Below are positions 1 to 9,277 of a stretch of DNA of 64,000 bases, in pieces. The translations under genes and the position numbers were made by a program. Below the pieces are notes generated by a model, which worked only from the letters and a program-made list of their open reading frames with translations, was not told the origin of the DNA and did no database searches. The first letter of the stretch is position 1. Every line of letters starts with the position of its first letter. Origin of the DNA: Chitinophaga fulva (GTDB lineage Bacteria; Bacteroidota; Bacteroidia; Chitinophagales; Chitinophagaceae); assembly GCF_012927205.1 (NCBI RefSeq), contig NZ_JABBGC010000001.1, positions 496,001 to 560,000 on the forward strand, read 5' to 3'.

Positions 1-766
1 GGGTCATGGCAGGTGCCACGGTGATGGAGTCACCTGTATGGATACCCATCGGGTCCAGGTTTTCCACCGTACAGATGATCACTACGTTGTCATTTTTATC
101 ACGCAGCAGTTCCAGTTCGTATTCCTTCCAGCCTAACACTGCCTTTTCCACCAGTACTTCGTGGATAGGCGAAGCTTTCAGGCCACGGTCCAGTGCTTCG
201 TCCAGCTCGTCTTTGCTGTGTACGAAACCGCCACCGGTGCCACCGAGGGTGAAAGAAGGACGGATTACCAGCGGGAAGCCGATTTCCTGTGCAAACTCTT
301 TCCCTTCCAGGAAGGAGTTGGCCGTTCTTGCAGGTGCTACCGGGATACCGATCTGAATCATCCACTGACGGAACTGTTCGCGGTCTTCCGCTTTGTCAAT
401 CGCTTTAATGTCTACCCCGATCAGGCGAACATTATACTTCTCCCAAACTCCCAGCTCATCTACCTCTTTACAAAGGTTCAGTGCTGTTTGACCACCCATG
501 GTAGGTAATACGGCATCAATCTGGTTTTCTTCCAGAATCTGCTCAATGCTTTCCACGGTTAATGGGAGCAAATAAACCTTATCGGCCATCATAGGGTCCG
601 TCATGATGGTAGCCGGGTTGGAATTAATCAAAATCACTTTAATTCCTTCTTCCCGCAACGAACGTGCTGCCTGGGAACCAGAATAGTCAAATTCGCAAGC
701 CTGACCAATAATAATGGGACCAGATCCGATAATGAGGACAGATTTGATAGATGAGTCTTTTGGCAT
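1..766 (-). CDS. carB: Carbamoyl-phosphate synthase large subunit, N-terminal part (partial, runs off the window)
   Basis: The large subunit makes carbamoyl phosphate from bicarbonate, ammonia (from glutamine through the small subunit) and two ATP, feeding pyrimidine and arginine synthesis in the cytoplasm. Reading the minus strand from the ATG at 766 gives about 255 residues before the window edge. The N-terminus carries the carB signature GSGPIIIGQACEFDYSG at residues 14-30, then NSNPATIMTDP near 48-58, PTMGGQTALNL near 89-99, and an ATP-grasp glycine-rich stretch (RPSFTLGGTGGGF) near residue 170. These place it in the carboxyphosphate-forming half. The full protein is normally about 1070 residues, so roughly three quarters lies left of the window. 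A TAACTTTG promoter box sits 70-77 nt upstream. Identity is very secure. Confidence 0.97.
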   Translation of the reverse strand, partial: MPKDSSIKSVLIIGSGPIIIGQACEFDYSGSQAARSLREEGIKVILINSNPATIMTDPMMADKVYLLPLTVESIEQILEENQIDAVLPTMGGQTALNLCKEVDELGVWEKYNVRLIGVDIKAIDKAEDREQFRQWMIQIGIPVAPARTANSFLEGKEFAQEIGFPLVIRPSFTLGGTGGGFVHSKDELDEALDRGLKASPIHEVLVEKAVLGWKEYELELLRDKNDNVVIICTVENLDPMGIHTGDSITVAPAMT

Positions 767-835
767 TTTTGTAATCTATTGAAAATGAAAAACCACATTG
801 ATTTTAATGCCGTACGAGGGACCAAAAAAATCGTG

Positions 836-843
836 CAAAGTTA
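836..843 (-). promoter_or_regulatory. Promoter -7 box of carB
   Basis: On the minus strand these bases read TAACTTTG, a full match to the Bacteroidota -7 consensus TAnnTTTG. It lies 70 nt upstream of the carB ATG. No good -33 TTTG was seen at the usual 19-21 nt spacing, so the call rests on the -7 box and its position. Confidence 0.5.
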
Positions 844-1008
844 CGTCATTTGAAATTTAATAATGGAATTAAATTTCATTTTTTACGAAAGAATTTTCCA
901 GAGCAGATGATAGAAAGCTTTTTTTACATACAATATTTGTTTTATAAAACACTACGGCAGAGGCGGATTTCAGGAGAAACACGGCCCCGGTTTTTCCGTA
1001 CAAATACG

Positions 1009-1040
1009 TTGCGCTTTCATAGGAGAATATCCTACCTTTA
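1009..1040 (+). promoter_or_regulatory. Candidate promoter of the MNIO cassette
   Basis: TTG at 1009-1011 is followed after 21 nt by TACCTTTA at 1033-1040, close to the Bacteroidota pattern TTTG-N19-21-TAnnTTTG. Transcription would begin near 1046, giving an untranslated leader of about 107 nt. The leader contains a tandem 14-bp repeat at 1101-1128. Confidence 0.45.
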
Positions 1041-1100
1041 GATCCTCTTAGTACATCAACCCCAAATGACCGGCAATCGATCGAGCAGCTTTTCTTTCAG

Positions 1101-1128
1101 TTTATATCTGTCATTTTATATCTATCAT
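1101..1128 (+). repeat. Tandem 14-bp repeat in the leader of the MNIO cassette
   Basis: TTTATATCTGTCAT (1101-1114) is followed directly by TTTATATCTATCAT (1115-1128), with one difference. The repeat lies 24 nt before the ATG of the small peptide gene in U-rich leader RNA. It could be a protein site, a translation enhancer or replication slippage; nothing in the sequence decides between these. Confidence 0.6.
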
Positions 1129-1152
1129 TTATCACCCCAAAAACCACATGTC

Positions 1153-1392
1153 ATGCGTACAGCAGAAGTTCACTATGGATCTGATGGCCAGGTAAACCTT
1201 ACCGTGCCCAAAGGCACCAAGATGGCCGATATCGCCAAATTACAGGAAATGGTGATTGCAAAAATTAACCCCCGTGGCTGTCAGGCTTGCCTGTCCGGCG
1301 TCCACTTCAACATCCGGGAAGAACTGGAACATGTTATGAAAGTAGACCTCGACAAAATGGCTGCCATCAAGGGAACCACTATTGGCCACTAA
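1153..1392 (+). CDS. Small CxxC peptide, candidate substrate of the downstream MNIO enzyme
   Basis: A 79-residue protein without signal peptide or membrane segment, of no named family I recognise. Its centre holds NPRGCQACLSG with Cys43 and Cys46, followed by an acidic, amphipathic-looking tail (residues 52-72) ending in KGTTIGH. An in-frame ATG exists 87 nt upstream (1066), but the 29 extra residues are low-complexity Ser/Tyr/Phe encoded by leader-like sequence, so the start at 1153 is preferred. The gene is directly followed by a strong hairpin and then by a DUF692/MNIO gene and a partner gene. In known MNIO systems a small Cys-containing peptide plays the precursor role, so this is inferred to be the modified substrate. 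It could instead be a small metal-binding protein that works with the enzyme. The gene being real is likely; the role is inference. Confidence 0.75.
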   Translation: MRTAEVHYGSDGQVNLTVPKGTKMADIAKLQEMVIAKINPRGCQACLSGVHFNIREELEHVMKVDLDKMAAIKGTTIGH

Positions 1393-1401
1393 CGTATCAC
1401 C

Positions 1402-1428
1402 GCCCCGCTCTCCGGAGCGGGGCCTTTT
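1402..1428 (+). terminator. Hairpin with short U-tract between peptide and MNIO genes
   Basis: GCCCCGCTC (1402-1410) pairs with GAGCGGGGC (1415-1423) around a 4-nt loop and is followed by CTTTT. It starts 9 nt after the peptide stop codon and ends 15 nt before the MNIO start. The short U-tract suggests partial termination, so that the peptide would be made in excess over the enzyme. Confidence 0.7.
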
Positions 1429-1442
1429 AAACACTGCTCACC

Positions 1443-2369
1443 ATGTGTCCTGTTACACTTACCGGCCATGCCAGCCGGCTATACGAAAAAACCATCCCCC
1501 GGCTGGGCGTAGGCTTGTTGTATAATCCTTCCCTGGAACTGTATCTCGACAGCCAACCCTCCTGCTGCGATTATGTGGAAATCATCCCCGACATGTTCTG
1601 GTCAGATCTTGGCAACAGCCACCCTGGCCGCTTTGAAGAAATCGACAGCTGGATGGCCGTGCTCCATAAACTCGCTGACAAATATCCGCTCACTGCTCAC
1701 AATATCTCTTATTCACTGGGCAGCGCCGGCATCTTTGATATGGCCTATCTCCACAAAATGGAAGAATGGCACCAACGCTATTCTTTTGTATGGCATAGCG
1801 ACCACCTCTCTTTTGTGAAAGTACACGATGAACACGAACAGGAACGCAATGCCGGCATGGCCGTACCCGTACCATACGACTACGAAGTGCTGAATATGAT
1901 CGATGGCCGCATCAACGCCATCAGTCGTAGTATCAGAGCCCCTTTCCTCGTAGAGAACAACGTCTACTTTATTGACCTGCCCGATCAGGAACTTTCTGAA
2001 ACAGCCTTCCTCAACGAATTATCAAAAGATACTTCCTGCGGCCTGTTGCTCGATATCCATAATGTATACACCAACGCCGTAAACCATGGCTTCGATGCCC
2101 GCAGCTTCATCGCCCAACTGGACCTCGATAAAGTGGTGGAGATCCACATCGCAGGTGGCAATGAAATGGCAGGCATGTATACCGATTCCCATGCAGGGCC
2201 TTGTCCGGAAGCAGTTTGGGAACTACTCGAGTATACGTTACCGTTAGTACCTAATCTTTGTGGTATCACCTTTGAATTTCATGAATCCTATTTTCACCTG
2301 CTACAGTTCGACGGCGTCTCCCGGGAACTAAACAGAGCCAAGGCAGTGTGGAATCAATATCATACATAA
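1443..2369 (+). CDS. DUF692 family multinuclear non-heme iron oxidase (MNIO)
   Basis: The protein has 308 residues, in the usual range for DUF692/MNIO enzymes of the MbnB, TglH and BufB type. These are TIM-barrel proteins that use two or three iron ions to oxidise Cys and other residues in ribosomal peptides. Visible candidate metal ligands in family order are EIIPD (E47), AHN (H86), WHSDH (H118, D120), VENN (E171), LLDIHN (D204, N207), EIHIAG (H235), TDSH (D248, H250) and FEFH (E279). No key ligand appears to be missing. It sits 50 nt after a small CxxC peptide gene and 6 nt before a partner gene, the usual three-gene order. The reaction on the peptide cannot be read from sequence. Family call is firm, substrate is inferred. 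Confidence 0.9.
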   Translation: MCPVTLTGHASRLYEKTIPRLGVGLLYNPSLELYLDSQPSCCDYVEIIPDMFWSDLGNSHPGRFEEIDSWMAVLHKLADKYPLTAHNISYSLGSAGIFDMAYLHKMEEWHQRYSFVWHSDHLSFVKVHDEHEQERNAGMAVPVPYDYEVLNMIDGRINAISRSIRAPFLVENNVYFIDLPDQELSETAFLNELSKDTSCGLLLDIHNVYTNAVNHGFDARSFIAQLDLDKVVEIHIAGGNEMAGMYTDSHAGPCPEAVWELLEYTLPLVPNLCGITFEFHESYFHLLQFDGVSRELNRAKAVWNQYHT

Positions 2370-2375
2370 ACCATC

Positions 2376-2990
2376 ATGTCACTCCTCTCATTTCAGCAAG
2401 CACTGGCTGCACTGATCGCATCCCCGGAATTATGCGTGGAGGCAAGACAGTGGCCGGACAAGGTATTCTCTCCTTACGATCTCACCGATCGTGAAAGGAA
2501 GAGATTAGAGACTGTCGTATTCCAGCGCGGCATGTCCGTGAACTGTACCCTATACCGCGTTAACCGCATCACGCCTATTTACACGCTGCTGCCGTATACC
2601 TGCCTGTTACTGGGTGACCGGCTGATGCCGCTGGCCACCGCTTTCTGGGAGGCCTGCCGGCAATCTGACCTCCAATTCAAACGGGAGATTGAACTCTTTA
2701 CGGATTACCTGGAAAAACAAATAAACGAAGGGCATCTGCAGTTACTTTATCTGCCGGAAATATTGCGGATGGAGACCGCCATCAATGCCTTGAAATTTTT
2801 ACCGAAACAACAGGACGCTGCTTCACGTGTGAGATATATTCCTTTCGAACATGAACCGGGGCCGCTGCTGGAAGCCTTGTCAGCCCTGCAGATACCGGAA
2901 AAAACACCAGCCACCGGCGACTGGCTGCTGATCATCGATTATAGCGGAGAAGAGATGACTTTCAGCACCGCCACACTGCATTTAACGTAG
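2376..2990 (+). CDS. MNIO partner protein (MbnC/DUF2063-like position)
   Basis: A 204-residue cytoplasmic protein starting 6 nt after the MNIO stop, so almost certainly co-translated. The N-terminal half (FQQALAALIASPE, then YRVNRITPIYTLLPYTCLLLGD near residues 57-80) resembles the helical domain of DUF2063-type and MbnC/TglI-type partners, which bind the precursor peptide and present it to the MNIO. The C-terminal half (residues 115-204) is alpha/beta in character, as expected for these two-domain partners. It has few cysteines (C20, C56, C74, C92 region) and no recognisable catalytic motif. The assignment leans on gene order as much as on sequence similarity. The gene ends 48 bp from the convergent MFS gene. 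Confidence 0.7.
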   Translation: MSLLSFQQALAALIASPELCVEARQWPDKVFSPYDLTDRERKRLETVVFQRGMSVNCTLYRVNRITPIYTLLPYTCLLLGDRLMPLATAFWEACRQSDLQFKREIELFTDYLEKQINEGHLQLLYLPEILRMETAINALKFLPKQQDAASRVRYIPFEHEPGPLLEALSALQIPEKTPATGDWLLIIDYSGEEMTFSTATLHLT

Positions 2991-3031
2991 CCCCGGGAGC
3001 TGGAAACCAGTCCCTAATTTCCCTAGGCTAC
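2986..3031. repeat. Inverted repeat between convergent genes
   Basis: CGTAGCC at 2986-2992 is repeated inverted as GGCTACG at 3025-3031, flanking a smaller CTGG/CCAG stem. It overlaps the stop of the MNIO partner gene and precedes the MFS stop at 3038. It may serve as a shared 3' end, although no U-tract follows on either strand. Confidence 0.4.
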
Positions 3032-3037
3032 GATAGT

Positions 3038-4192
3038 TTATACTTTGATACGGGTGGACATGATAGCTATTACAGCGCCCATCACGGCAATCAGGGAGAA
3101 AGATACCGCCAGGCTGGTAGCCTGCGCTACGAATCCTATCAGCGGCGGGCCAAAGAGGAAGCCCAGATAACCAACCGTGGAAACCGCTGCCAGGGCCATT
3201 CCCGGCGACAACACTTTCGATTTGCCGGCAGCACTGTATACCAACGGCACTACTGCCGAAACACCCGCGCCCACCAGCATGAATCCCAGCATGGCACTCA
3301 TCAGATAAGGGAAAGCTACCGCTATCAGCAATCCGCCGGCGGTAAGCGTTCCACTGATGACCAACATTTTTCGTGTACCCAATCGCGTTATCATCCAGTC
3401 GGCCACAAAACGGCCCGACGCCATAGTGCCCATAAATGCTGCATAACCGGCACCACCCAGTCCTTCGTCTACTTTCACTACCCGGCGGAAATACACGCCG
3501 CTCCAATCAAACATAGTGCCCTCGCATATCATGGAACACATGGCGATAATGCCCAGTGTCAGCAGGAAAAGATCGGGTTTAACAAACAGCGGCTGATTGG
3601 TCTGTACATTGGTATCCTGTTGCACGATATGCCGCATGGTGAGCAGCACCAGTGTCCACGCAATTCCGGTGATCAGCAGGAAATGATATACCGGATGGAT
3701 GTGCAGTCCGCTCATGGCCGCGCCAATAGCCGCACCAGTGAAACCCGCCACGCTCCATAGCCCGTGAAAGGAAGCCATAATAGAACGGCCGTACATAGCC
3801 TCTACCGCCACCGCTTGTGTGTTGACCGCAATATTGGCGAGGTTGCCGCAGAAGCCGAAAAATACGAGGAAGGAGATCAGTTCCCAGGGAGCCTTCGCCA
3901 GGCCCAGTACGGGCAAAAGGGCCGCATAGGCTACCGCGGCGATCACCAGCACCTGCTTGCTACCGAAGCGCGACACCAGTATGCCTGCCACCGGCAGGGA
4001 AATCAGCGATCCTACAGGCAATGCCAGCAAAACGCTACCCAGTCCCGCGTCATTGAGGTGCATGGACTGTTGTATATCCGGGATACGTGATGCCCAACTG
4101 GCAAAACACAAACCGGTCAGAAAAAACAATGCGCTCACCGCAATGCGGGCGCCTCTTTTATGTATCACCGGTACTGACAAATCCTGTAACAT
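3038..4192 (-). CDS. MFS transporter, YbjJ-like
   Basis: A 384-residue inner-membrane protein of the major facilitator superfamily with about 12 hydrophobic segments. The first begins after a short basic N-terminus (HKRGARIAVSALFFLTGLCF). The pattern ASRIPDIQ near residue 35, LPVGSLISLPVAG near 55-67 and NIAVNTQAV near 123 is typical of the YbjJ-like subgroup, whose substrates are mostly unknown. A central loop (HIVQQDTNVQTNQP, about residues 190-205) separates the two halves. It lies 35 nt downstream of a DeoR regulator on the same strand, so the two are likely co-transcribed. The regulator and the divergent deoxyribonucleotidase suggest a sugar or nucleoside substrate; that is inference only. 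Confidence 0.85.
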   Translation of the reverse strand: MLQDLSVPVIHKRGARIAVSALFFLTGLCFASWASRIPDIQQSMHLNDAGLGSVLLALPVGSLISLPVAGILVSRFGSKQVLVIAAVAYAALLPVLGLAKAPWELISFLVFFGFCGNLANIAVNTQAVAVEAMYGRSIMASFHGLWSVAGFTGAAIGAAMSGLHIHPVYHFLLITGIAWTLVLLTMRHIVQQDTNVQTNQPLFVKPDLFLLTLGIIAMCSMICEGTMFDWSGVYFRRVVKVDEGLGGAGYAAFMGTMASGRFVADWMITRLGTRKMLVISGTLTAGGLLIAVAFPYLMSAMLGFMLVGAGVSAVVPLVYSAAGKSKVLSPGMALAAVSTVGYLGFLFGPPLIGFVAQATSLAVSFSLIAVMGAVIAIMSTRIKV

Positions 4193-4227
4193 CGTTGTGT
4201 AATTCAGAGAATGATTTCCGTTTAACG

Positions 4228-4974
4228 TTATATCACCTGGATGCCCAGGTCCTGATAAGGCTTAAATAAAGGCAGCTCGGGCTTATCGGTCACGATCACA
4301 TCGATGCCGGTGATCTCACAAACCTTGAACGGTTCTGCCGTGTCCATTTTATCGCTGGTGGCCAACGCCACAATTTTGTTGGCCGCTTCAATCATCACGC
4401 TTTTTACATCTGCCTCCTCAAGGTCCAGGCCAGTTACACCGGCTTCAGGATGCAGGCTGCAGATACCCACAAAAGCCAGGTCTGCACGTATCTTCTGTAA
4501 GGTGCGGATAGTATCCATACCGGTAGCGGTCTGTGAGTTTTTACCGATACGTCCGCCAGTGAAAATCACTTCAATAGTGGGGTGTTCTATTAGTTGCGTC
4601 ACGATGGGCACGCTGTTCGTGATAATGGTCAGCCGCAAGTTGTGTGGCAGCAGTTTCACCAGTGCCAATGTAGAAGTACCGCCGTCCATGAGCACCGTTT
4701 GCCCGTCATGCAGCAATCCCAGGGCTTTAATAGCCATATGTTGTTTGTCGGCCGCATGCCGCTCAATTCTTTCTTTGAAGGAATAGGGGTTTGGAGAGTG
4801 CGGAATGGCGCCTCCCCTCACTTTGATCAGTTGCCCGCTTTGTGCCAGTGACTCCAGATCACGCCGTACCGTATCTTCCGATACCTGCAGGTCAGAACTC
4901 AGCTCTGTCTGTAATACCTTCTGATCGGTTTGCAGCTTCTTTAATATATAGTCAAGTCTTTCCTCTTTCAGCAT
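4228..4974 (-). CDS. DeoR/GlpR family transcriptional regulator
   Basis: A 248-residue regulator in which an N-terminal DeoR winged helix (LKEERLDYILKKL, then SEDTVRRDLESLAQSGQL near residues 32-49) precedes a sugar-phosphate-sensing DeoRC domain (MDGGTSTLALVKLL, ITNSVPIV, FTGG). DeoR-type proteins normally repress sugar or nucleoside catabolic genes until a phosphorylated sugar binds. The ATG at 4974 was chosen over one 18 nt upstream because MLKEERL is the standard DeoR start and because upstream sequence is the 10-bp repeat array (4971-5050). The regulator is followed by an MFS gene and is divergent from a deoxyribonucleotidase gene, so it probably controls both directions through that array. 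Confidence 0.9.
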   Translation of the reverse strand: MLKEERLDYILKKLQTDQKVLQTELSSDLQVSEDTVRRDLESLAQSGQLIKVRGGAIPHSPNPYSFKERIERHAADKQHMAIKALGLLHDGQTVLMDGGTSTLALVKLLPHNLRLTIITNSVPIVTQLIEHPTIEVIFTGGRIGKNSQTATGMDTIRTLQKIRADLAFVGICSLHPEAGVTGLDLEEADVKSVMIEAANKIVALATSDKMDTAEPFKVCEITGIDVIVTDKPELPLFKPYQDLGIQVI

Positions 4975-5050
4975 GTTTGCTACTTTATGCAATATTATGA
5001 AACATTTTGCAATATTTTGCTACAATTTGCATATATTTGCAACAAATCGC
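4971..5050. promoter_or_regulatory. Operator-like array of 10-bp phased TTTGC direct repeats
   Basis: Eight consecutive 10-bp units fill this divergent promoter region. Five end in TTTGC exactly (units ending at 4980, 5010, 5020, 5030 and 5040), two are close variants (TTATGC at 4990, ATCGC at 5050), and only the unit ending at 5000 departs. Spacing equals one helical turn, so all sites face the same side of the DNA. The unit at 5031-5040 also contains a full -7 promoter box (TATATTTG, 5032-5039) for the plus-strand gene. DeoR-family repressors are known to bind tandem direct repeats, so the adjacent regulator is the natural candidate. Confidence 0.75.
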
Positions 5051-5055
5051 AAAAT

Positions 5056-5595
5056 ATGGCAAGAATAGCAATAGACATGGACAATGTAATGGCAGATATC
5101 TACAGCCATTATTTATCATATTACGAAGCATCAAATGGGATTAAGCTGGACCCACAGGTATTACAGGGGGTTCCGGAAGGGGAAATATTGCCCGATGGTG
5201 CCGTACGGAGGTTTTTACTCACGCCTGGTTTTTTCAGGACCGCGCCGGTAATGCCGGGTAGTCAGGAAGTGATCAAAGCCCTGATGGAGAAGTATGAGGT
5301 TTTCATTGTATCAGCAGCGATGGAATTTCCGCAGTCACTCAGGGAAAAACTGGAATGGCTGCATGAACATTTTCCATTCATCAGCTGGCACAATATTGTA
5401 CTCTGCGGCTCCAAAACCATTGTAAATGCCGATATCATGATTGATGATTACGACAAGAACCTGCGCCATTTTACAGGAAGACAGTTGTTGTTTACATCTC
5501 CGCATAATATCCATCTGACAGATTATGAGCGGGTACACAACTGGGAAGAAGTAGCAGCAGCTTTGGAAGTAGAAGTACCGGCTGCCCGGGTATAA
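5056..5595 (+). CDS. 5'(3')-deoxyribonucleotidase (HAD family)
   Basis: A 179-residue cytoplasmic HAD-superfamily phosphatase of the NT5C type, which removes phosphate from deoxyribonucleoside monophosphates and tunes nucleotide pools. The catalytic DxDxV motif is near the start (IDMDNVMAD, Asp7 nucleophile and Asp9 acid). HAD motif II lies in FIVSAAMEFP near residue 85, a lysine in LCGSKTIV near 120, and the metal-binding DIMIDDYDKN near 126-135. Length fits the family. The start at 5056 gives MARIAIDMDN; a longer frame would read through the repeat operator. The gene is divergent from a DeoR regulator and 40 bp from the convergent double-HTH gene. Confidence 0.85.
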   Translation: MARIAIDMDNVMADIYSHYLSYYEASNGIKLDPQVLQGVPEGEILPDGAVRRFLLTPGFFRTAPVMPGSQEVIKALMEKYEVFIVSAAMEFPQSLREKLEWLHEHFPFISWHNIVLCGSKTIVNADIMIDDYDKNLRHFTGRQLLFTSPHNIHLTDYERVHNWEEVAAALEVEVPAARV

Positions 5596-5635
5596 CCACA
5601 ATGGGGGGATAACAATACCGGCTGGTTACAGAAGA

Positions 5636-6247
5636 TCACCCCTTCTTCATTTTTCCTTTACGGAGGGTGGCCAGCTCCTTCTTCATTTTGAGCACATCAT
5701 CTTTCATGGCTGTATAGCTCTTCAGCAGCTGGGTGTGCTCTTCCAGGATTTTATAGTATTTCTCCCGCAGCATCATCATTTCTTCGCTGTCTGTCTGTCT
5801 TGTTTCCTGTGCCGTACCGGGATTCAGAAAGGCTTCCGTTGTAATGTCCAATCCACGGGCCACACGGTCCAGTTCATCCGGCGAGAATGTTTCTTTCTCG
5901 AAGACGTTATACATGGTCCTCCTGCTCATGTTCAGGCGTTCGGCAAGTTTGCTTTTGTTGAGCCCTTTCTCCGCAATCAGGTGCTGGAGGCGGTTACCAT
6001 GGTGTATGCTTTTCCCGTTGGCCAGTTGCATTGTTCCGTTCCACCGGATAAATTCATCAGGTGTAATACCGATAATCTCACAGAAACGTTCCAGGTTAAC
6101 CCGCTTCATATCGCTGTTCCGCAGGTGGTAATGGGCTATTTGGTTGGTGAAGCCGGCCATTTTTGCAAAATCGATGATTTTGATTTTTTTCTGCTTCAGT
6201 ATCTGCTTTAATCGCTGGCCCATATGTATCAAACTCGACTGCATCAT
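5636..6247 (-). CDS. Tandem-HTH regulator with C-terminal coiled coil
   Basis: A 203-residue protein with two helix-turn-helix units of the XRE/Cro type in one chain. The first is at about residues 10-60 (IIDFAKMAGFTNQIAHYHLR), the second at about 78-135 (NKSKLAERLNMSRRTMYNVFE, then SPDELDRVARGLDI). Residues 150-195 form a charged heptad-rich coiled coil ending in a lysine-rich tail, suggesting oligomerisation. The first ATG is at 6247; another at 6223 (MGQRLKQ) would remove 8 residues and is equally plausible. The 452-bp region upstream holds many ATCAT/ATGAT words. No ligand domain is present. Function as a DNA-binding regulator is likely, its target unknown. Confidence 0.8.
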   Translation of the reverse strand: MMQSSLIHMGQRLKQILKQKKIKIIDFAKMAGFTNQIAHYHLRNSDMKRVNLERFCEIIGITPDEFIRWNGTMQLANGKSIHHGNRLQHLIAEKGLNKSKLAERLNMSRRTMYNVFEKETFSPDELDRVARGLDITTEAFLNPGTAQETRQTDSEEMMMLREKYYKILEEHTQLLKSYTAMKDDVLKMKKELATLRKGKMKKG

Positions 6248-6699
6248 TTATGCTTTTTTATAAATAATGGTATAATATAACAATTAATCTTTCATTTCGT
6301 AAATAAAATTATCAAATCGGGTTAAAAAATAATAAAATGATCACAGGAAGTAGCATAATGAGCAGAAGGGCTAACTTTTATGCATATACGTAGGCGAAAA
6401 AAATTATTTTTCGATCATTTTGGCTGAAATCATGATAAAATGATAGGAAAAGGTAAAGAACAAATCATCGATTATCATGATGATAATTACACGCTGAAAT
6501 TGATCGGAAATTTGTCCACATGCCGACTAAGAATCAATCCCACAAAGGGTTACGATGATTTGTAACTACAAATAGTGTATTTTTATGCTGATAAATTTCA
6601 CAGTTATAATAGTATTTGCTGATAGCTATAATTAATCTCATTTTGCGACCGGCAGTACTGGATAATTGGAGTTACTGTTCATCATAAAAGTCTGTTGTT
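6248..6699. other. AT-rich divergent intergenic region with ATCAT/ATGAT clusters
   Basis: This stretch separates the double-HTH gene and a small plus-strand gene. It holds no convincing ORF. It contains AAAATGATCA at 6334-6343, its inverted form GATCATTTT at 6413-6421, AAATCATGATAAAATGAT at 6427-6444, and a dense ATCAT/ATGAT block at 6465-6487. Such clusters would suit an autoregulatory operator for the neighbouring regulator. Confidence 0.45.
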
Positions 6700-6972
6700 A
6701 TGAGTAAGGAAACACCCAACCTTTTATTTTCCATTCATGAGAAATTTTCAGGTATGTCTGCCCTCTTCCGGGAAAGAGTGTGCCAGGACTGCAACTGGAG
6801 CACCCCCACCTTTTACCGGAAAATGCGCGCCAAAGAAGGACGCGGCGCGGCCGACAAAGCCAAACAAAGCTCTTTCCTGAGCAGTGCGGAAAAAAAACGT
6901 ATCGTGGAAATCATGGATGAAGTGTACAACACCTTCTGGAAGTCTGCGATCAAGTTCCGCAATCCCAGATAA
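6700..6972 (+). CDS. Small hypothetical protein
   Basis: A 90-residue, basic, soluble protein that I do not recognise. It has a central WSTPTFYRKMRAKEG segment (about residues 34-48), which reads like the recognition part of a helix-turn-helix, and a C-terminal helix IVEIMDEVYNTFWKSAIKF. Two cysteines (C29, C32, in CQDC) form a CxxC pair. No signal peptide is present. Codon use is like that of the neighbours, with many GCC, AAC and CGC codons in the middle, supporting a real gene. It follows a regulator gene across a shared divergent region and may belong to the same locus. Confidence 0.65.
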   Translation: MSKETPNLLFSIHEKFSGMSALFRERVCQDCNWSTPTFYRKMRAKEGRGAADKAKQSSFLSSAEKKRIVEIMDEVYNTFWKSAIKFRNPR

Positions 6973-7255
6973 ACAGGTCATTCCGGGCCCCCATCGGCCA
7001 TCCTGCGTATAACCTTACCAACCTTCCTTCTTTTTTCAACACCTTTAGTGGCATACAATTACCTGTCCGCAACAGACAGCAGCTATTGTTTTGCCCTAAA
7101 GGTGCTTGACCATGGCCTATTCTCTAACGCGTTTTGAAAAATAATCTGGTTTTAACATGTTTTTTTAGATTTTTTCTAGCATACCGACGGGTTTTTCTTA
7201 AATTTAATGCCCATTAGGAAAACGTTGTACTTAACCAATAAACATTCATGGTGCT

Positions 7256-9169
<1,914 letters not shown>

Positions 9170-9200
9170 TCATTTGCGAATTTTCTGATTTTGATATTTA

Positions 9201-9241
9201 ATAATGCAGCGGAGATCACTGATCTTCGCTGCATTATTTTT
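9201..9241 (+). terminator. Terminator after acs
   Basis: ATAATGCAGCG (9201-9211) pairs with CGCTGCATTAT (9227-9237), with an inner AGATC/GATCT stem, followed by a T-run. The GCAGCG arm word recurs in the hairpin at 47116-47163. Confidence 0.85.
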
Positions 9242-9277
9242 ATACCCAAATATCAAATAGACAAATAGTTAAATCCC

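Noticed and set aside
850..1041. 63-codon plus-strand ORF before the MNIO cassette
   Set aside because: AT-rich spacer, overlaps the carB and cassette promoter boxes, no protein-like composition.
1066..1152. Upstream extension of the small CxxC peptide gene
   Set aside because: It is low-complexity Ser/Tyr/Phe encoded by U-rich leader with a tandem repeat, and does not look like protein; the ATG at 1153 is a better start.
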